Part shown: one piece after another, positions 15,120-15,454 of the stretch | How positions within the stretch are numbered: the stretch's first letter is position 1 | How the letters are laid out: every line of letters starts with the position of its first letter | Assembly: GCA_945937975.1 (NCBI GenBank) | Contig: CAMEUD010000020.1 | Span: 1-15,454 of the forward strand | DNA: 15,454 bases | From: an uncultured Clostridia bacterium | GTDB lineage: Bacteria > Bacillota > Clostridia > Christensenellales > UBA1242 | Direction of reading: 5' to 3' | Program-made: the position numbers and the translations under genes | Notes under the pieces: model-generated | Databases searched by the model: none | Told to the model about the DNA's origin: nothing | What the model saw: only the letters and a program-made list of their open reading frames with translations

Positions 15120-15316
15120 AATATATAAATGAGAAAGTTGTAAATTATTTAAATTATAATTATAGTAATATCAAACAAGATAATATAATAAAGCAATATA
15201 TATTTACAACTTATTATACTTTAACAGATGTAGAATTGTTTTTAGATAAGTATTATTCTGCATCAAAAGAAGATATATTAAATAAAATACGGCAACTTAA
15301 TGAAGCGGATTGTTAG
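15116..15316 (+). CDS. Small protein of unknown function, 66 residues
   Basis: A 66-residue, Tyr/Asn/Ile-rich, probably helical protein. It overlaps the preceding gene by ATGA at its start and the following zinc-ribbon gene by 17 bases at its end, which supports it as a real member of a translationally coupled run. No domain was recognised. Confidence 0.6.
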   Translation: MKYINEKVVNYLNYNYSNIKQDNIIKQYIFTTYYTLTDVELFLDKYYSASKEDILNKIRQLNEADC

Positions 15317-15454
15317 ATTTTTGAAAGCACTTTGGAAATATCTGTTATATGGTAAGCGAGTGTCTTTTGAAACTTATGTTGATAGATTAAATTTTTGTAA
15401 TTCATGTGAACACTTAAACAGGGAGAAATGGCAATGTAATATTTGTGGGTGTTA
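15300..15454 (+). CDS. Zinc-ribbon phage protein, 3' end outside the window
   Basis: An ATG at 15300 opens a frame that runs to the window edge without a stop (51 residues seen). It begins MKRIVRFLKALWKYLLYG, a basic and hydrophobic helix, followed by FCNSCEHL (Cys33, Cys36) and CNICGC (Cys46, Cys49, Cys51), a Cys-x2-Cys ... Cys-x2-Cys zinc ribbon. Small proteins of this layout, with an amphipathic N-terminus, an RLxxCxxC motif and a CxxCGC motif, are common in tailed phages and resemble the DUF6171-type family; their function is unknown. The start lies inside the preceding gene (17-base overlap), in line with the coupled gene run. Confidence 0.7.
   Translation, partial: MKRIVRFLKALWKYLLYGKRVSFETYVDRLNFCNSCEHLNREKWQCNICGC

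Noticed and set aside
15290..15316. QLNEA near the C-terminus of the 66-residue protein as another prohead-protease site
   Set aside because: It lies at the very end of the protein in bases shared with the start of the next gene, so the match is most likely a by-product of the overlap.

Overview
The window is a stretch of a tailed-phage genome (Caudoviricetes), most likely a large, AT-rich virus with T4-like replication genes that infects a member of the Bacteroidota. The phage assignment rests on a UvsW-type DNA helicase of nearly T4 length, a CHC2/Toprim primase of the T4 gp61 type, a GroES-like co-chaperonin (the role played by gp31 in T4), fibre-like modular structural proteins, and a homing-endonuclease-like gene. 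The host inference rests on two things. None of the gene starts has a recognisable Shine-Dalgarno sequence; they are preceded by A/T-rich leaders, as is usual in Bacteroidota. The middle of the 660-residue structural protein also has a composition and motif order that I associate with structural proteins of Bacteroidota phages. Neither inference was tested by a search.

Layout, left to right. (1) 1-3382, plus strand: the 3' part of a von Willebrand factor A (vWA) protein with a Gln/Ser/Asn/Gly repeat linker, then a MoxR-like AAA+ ATPase; together they look like an ATPase/vWA pair. (2) 3416-5047, minus strand: a tightly overlapped operon transcribed as GroES-like co-chaperonin, small coiled-coil protein, DnaG/gp61-type primase. 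(3) 5221-8883, plus strand: three structural (fibre-like) proteins that share and exchange an N-terminal and a C-terminal module. (4) 8921-10426, minus strand: UvsW-like helicase. (5) 10537-11634, plus strand: a PD-(D/E)XK nuclease with a zinc-binding N-terminus and near-identical 69-bp tandem repeats, sitting as an inverted cassette between two minus-strand replication genes. (6) 11654-13471, minus strand: a 605-residue protein that I read as a ColE2 Rep/archaeo-eukaryotic-primase-like replication protein. (7) 13501 to the end, plus strand: a run of small or unknown genes joined by ATGA overlaps, ending in a zinc-ribbon protein cut by the window edge.

Every convergent gene junction (near 3400, 8900 and 11630) carries a hairpin flanked by A and T runs that can terminate transcription in both directions. 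The three divergent junctions (near 5100, 10480 and 13485) are short, extremely AT-rich and share a CATAAATA element. No tRNA, rRNA, CRISPR array or insertion sequence was seen, and no gene-free stretch exceeds 300 bases.

The most interesting points are the following. The AAA+ ATPase and the 239-residue protein have N-termini that resemble T4 capsid-targeting sequences cut by a prohead protease (LxE followed by G). A Rep/AEP-like protein occurs in a phage that also has a DnaG-type primase. The nuclease cassette has its own hairpin leader and terminator. The fibre proteins are built from shared modules.
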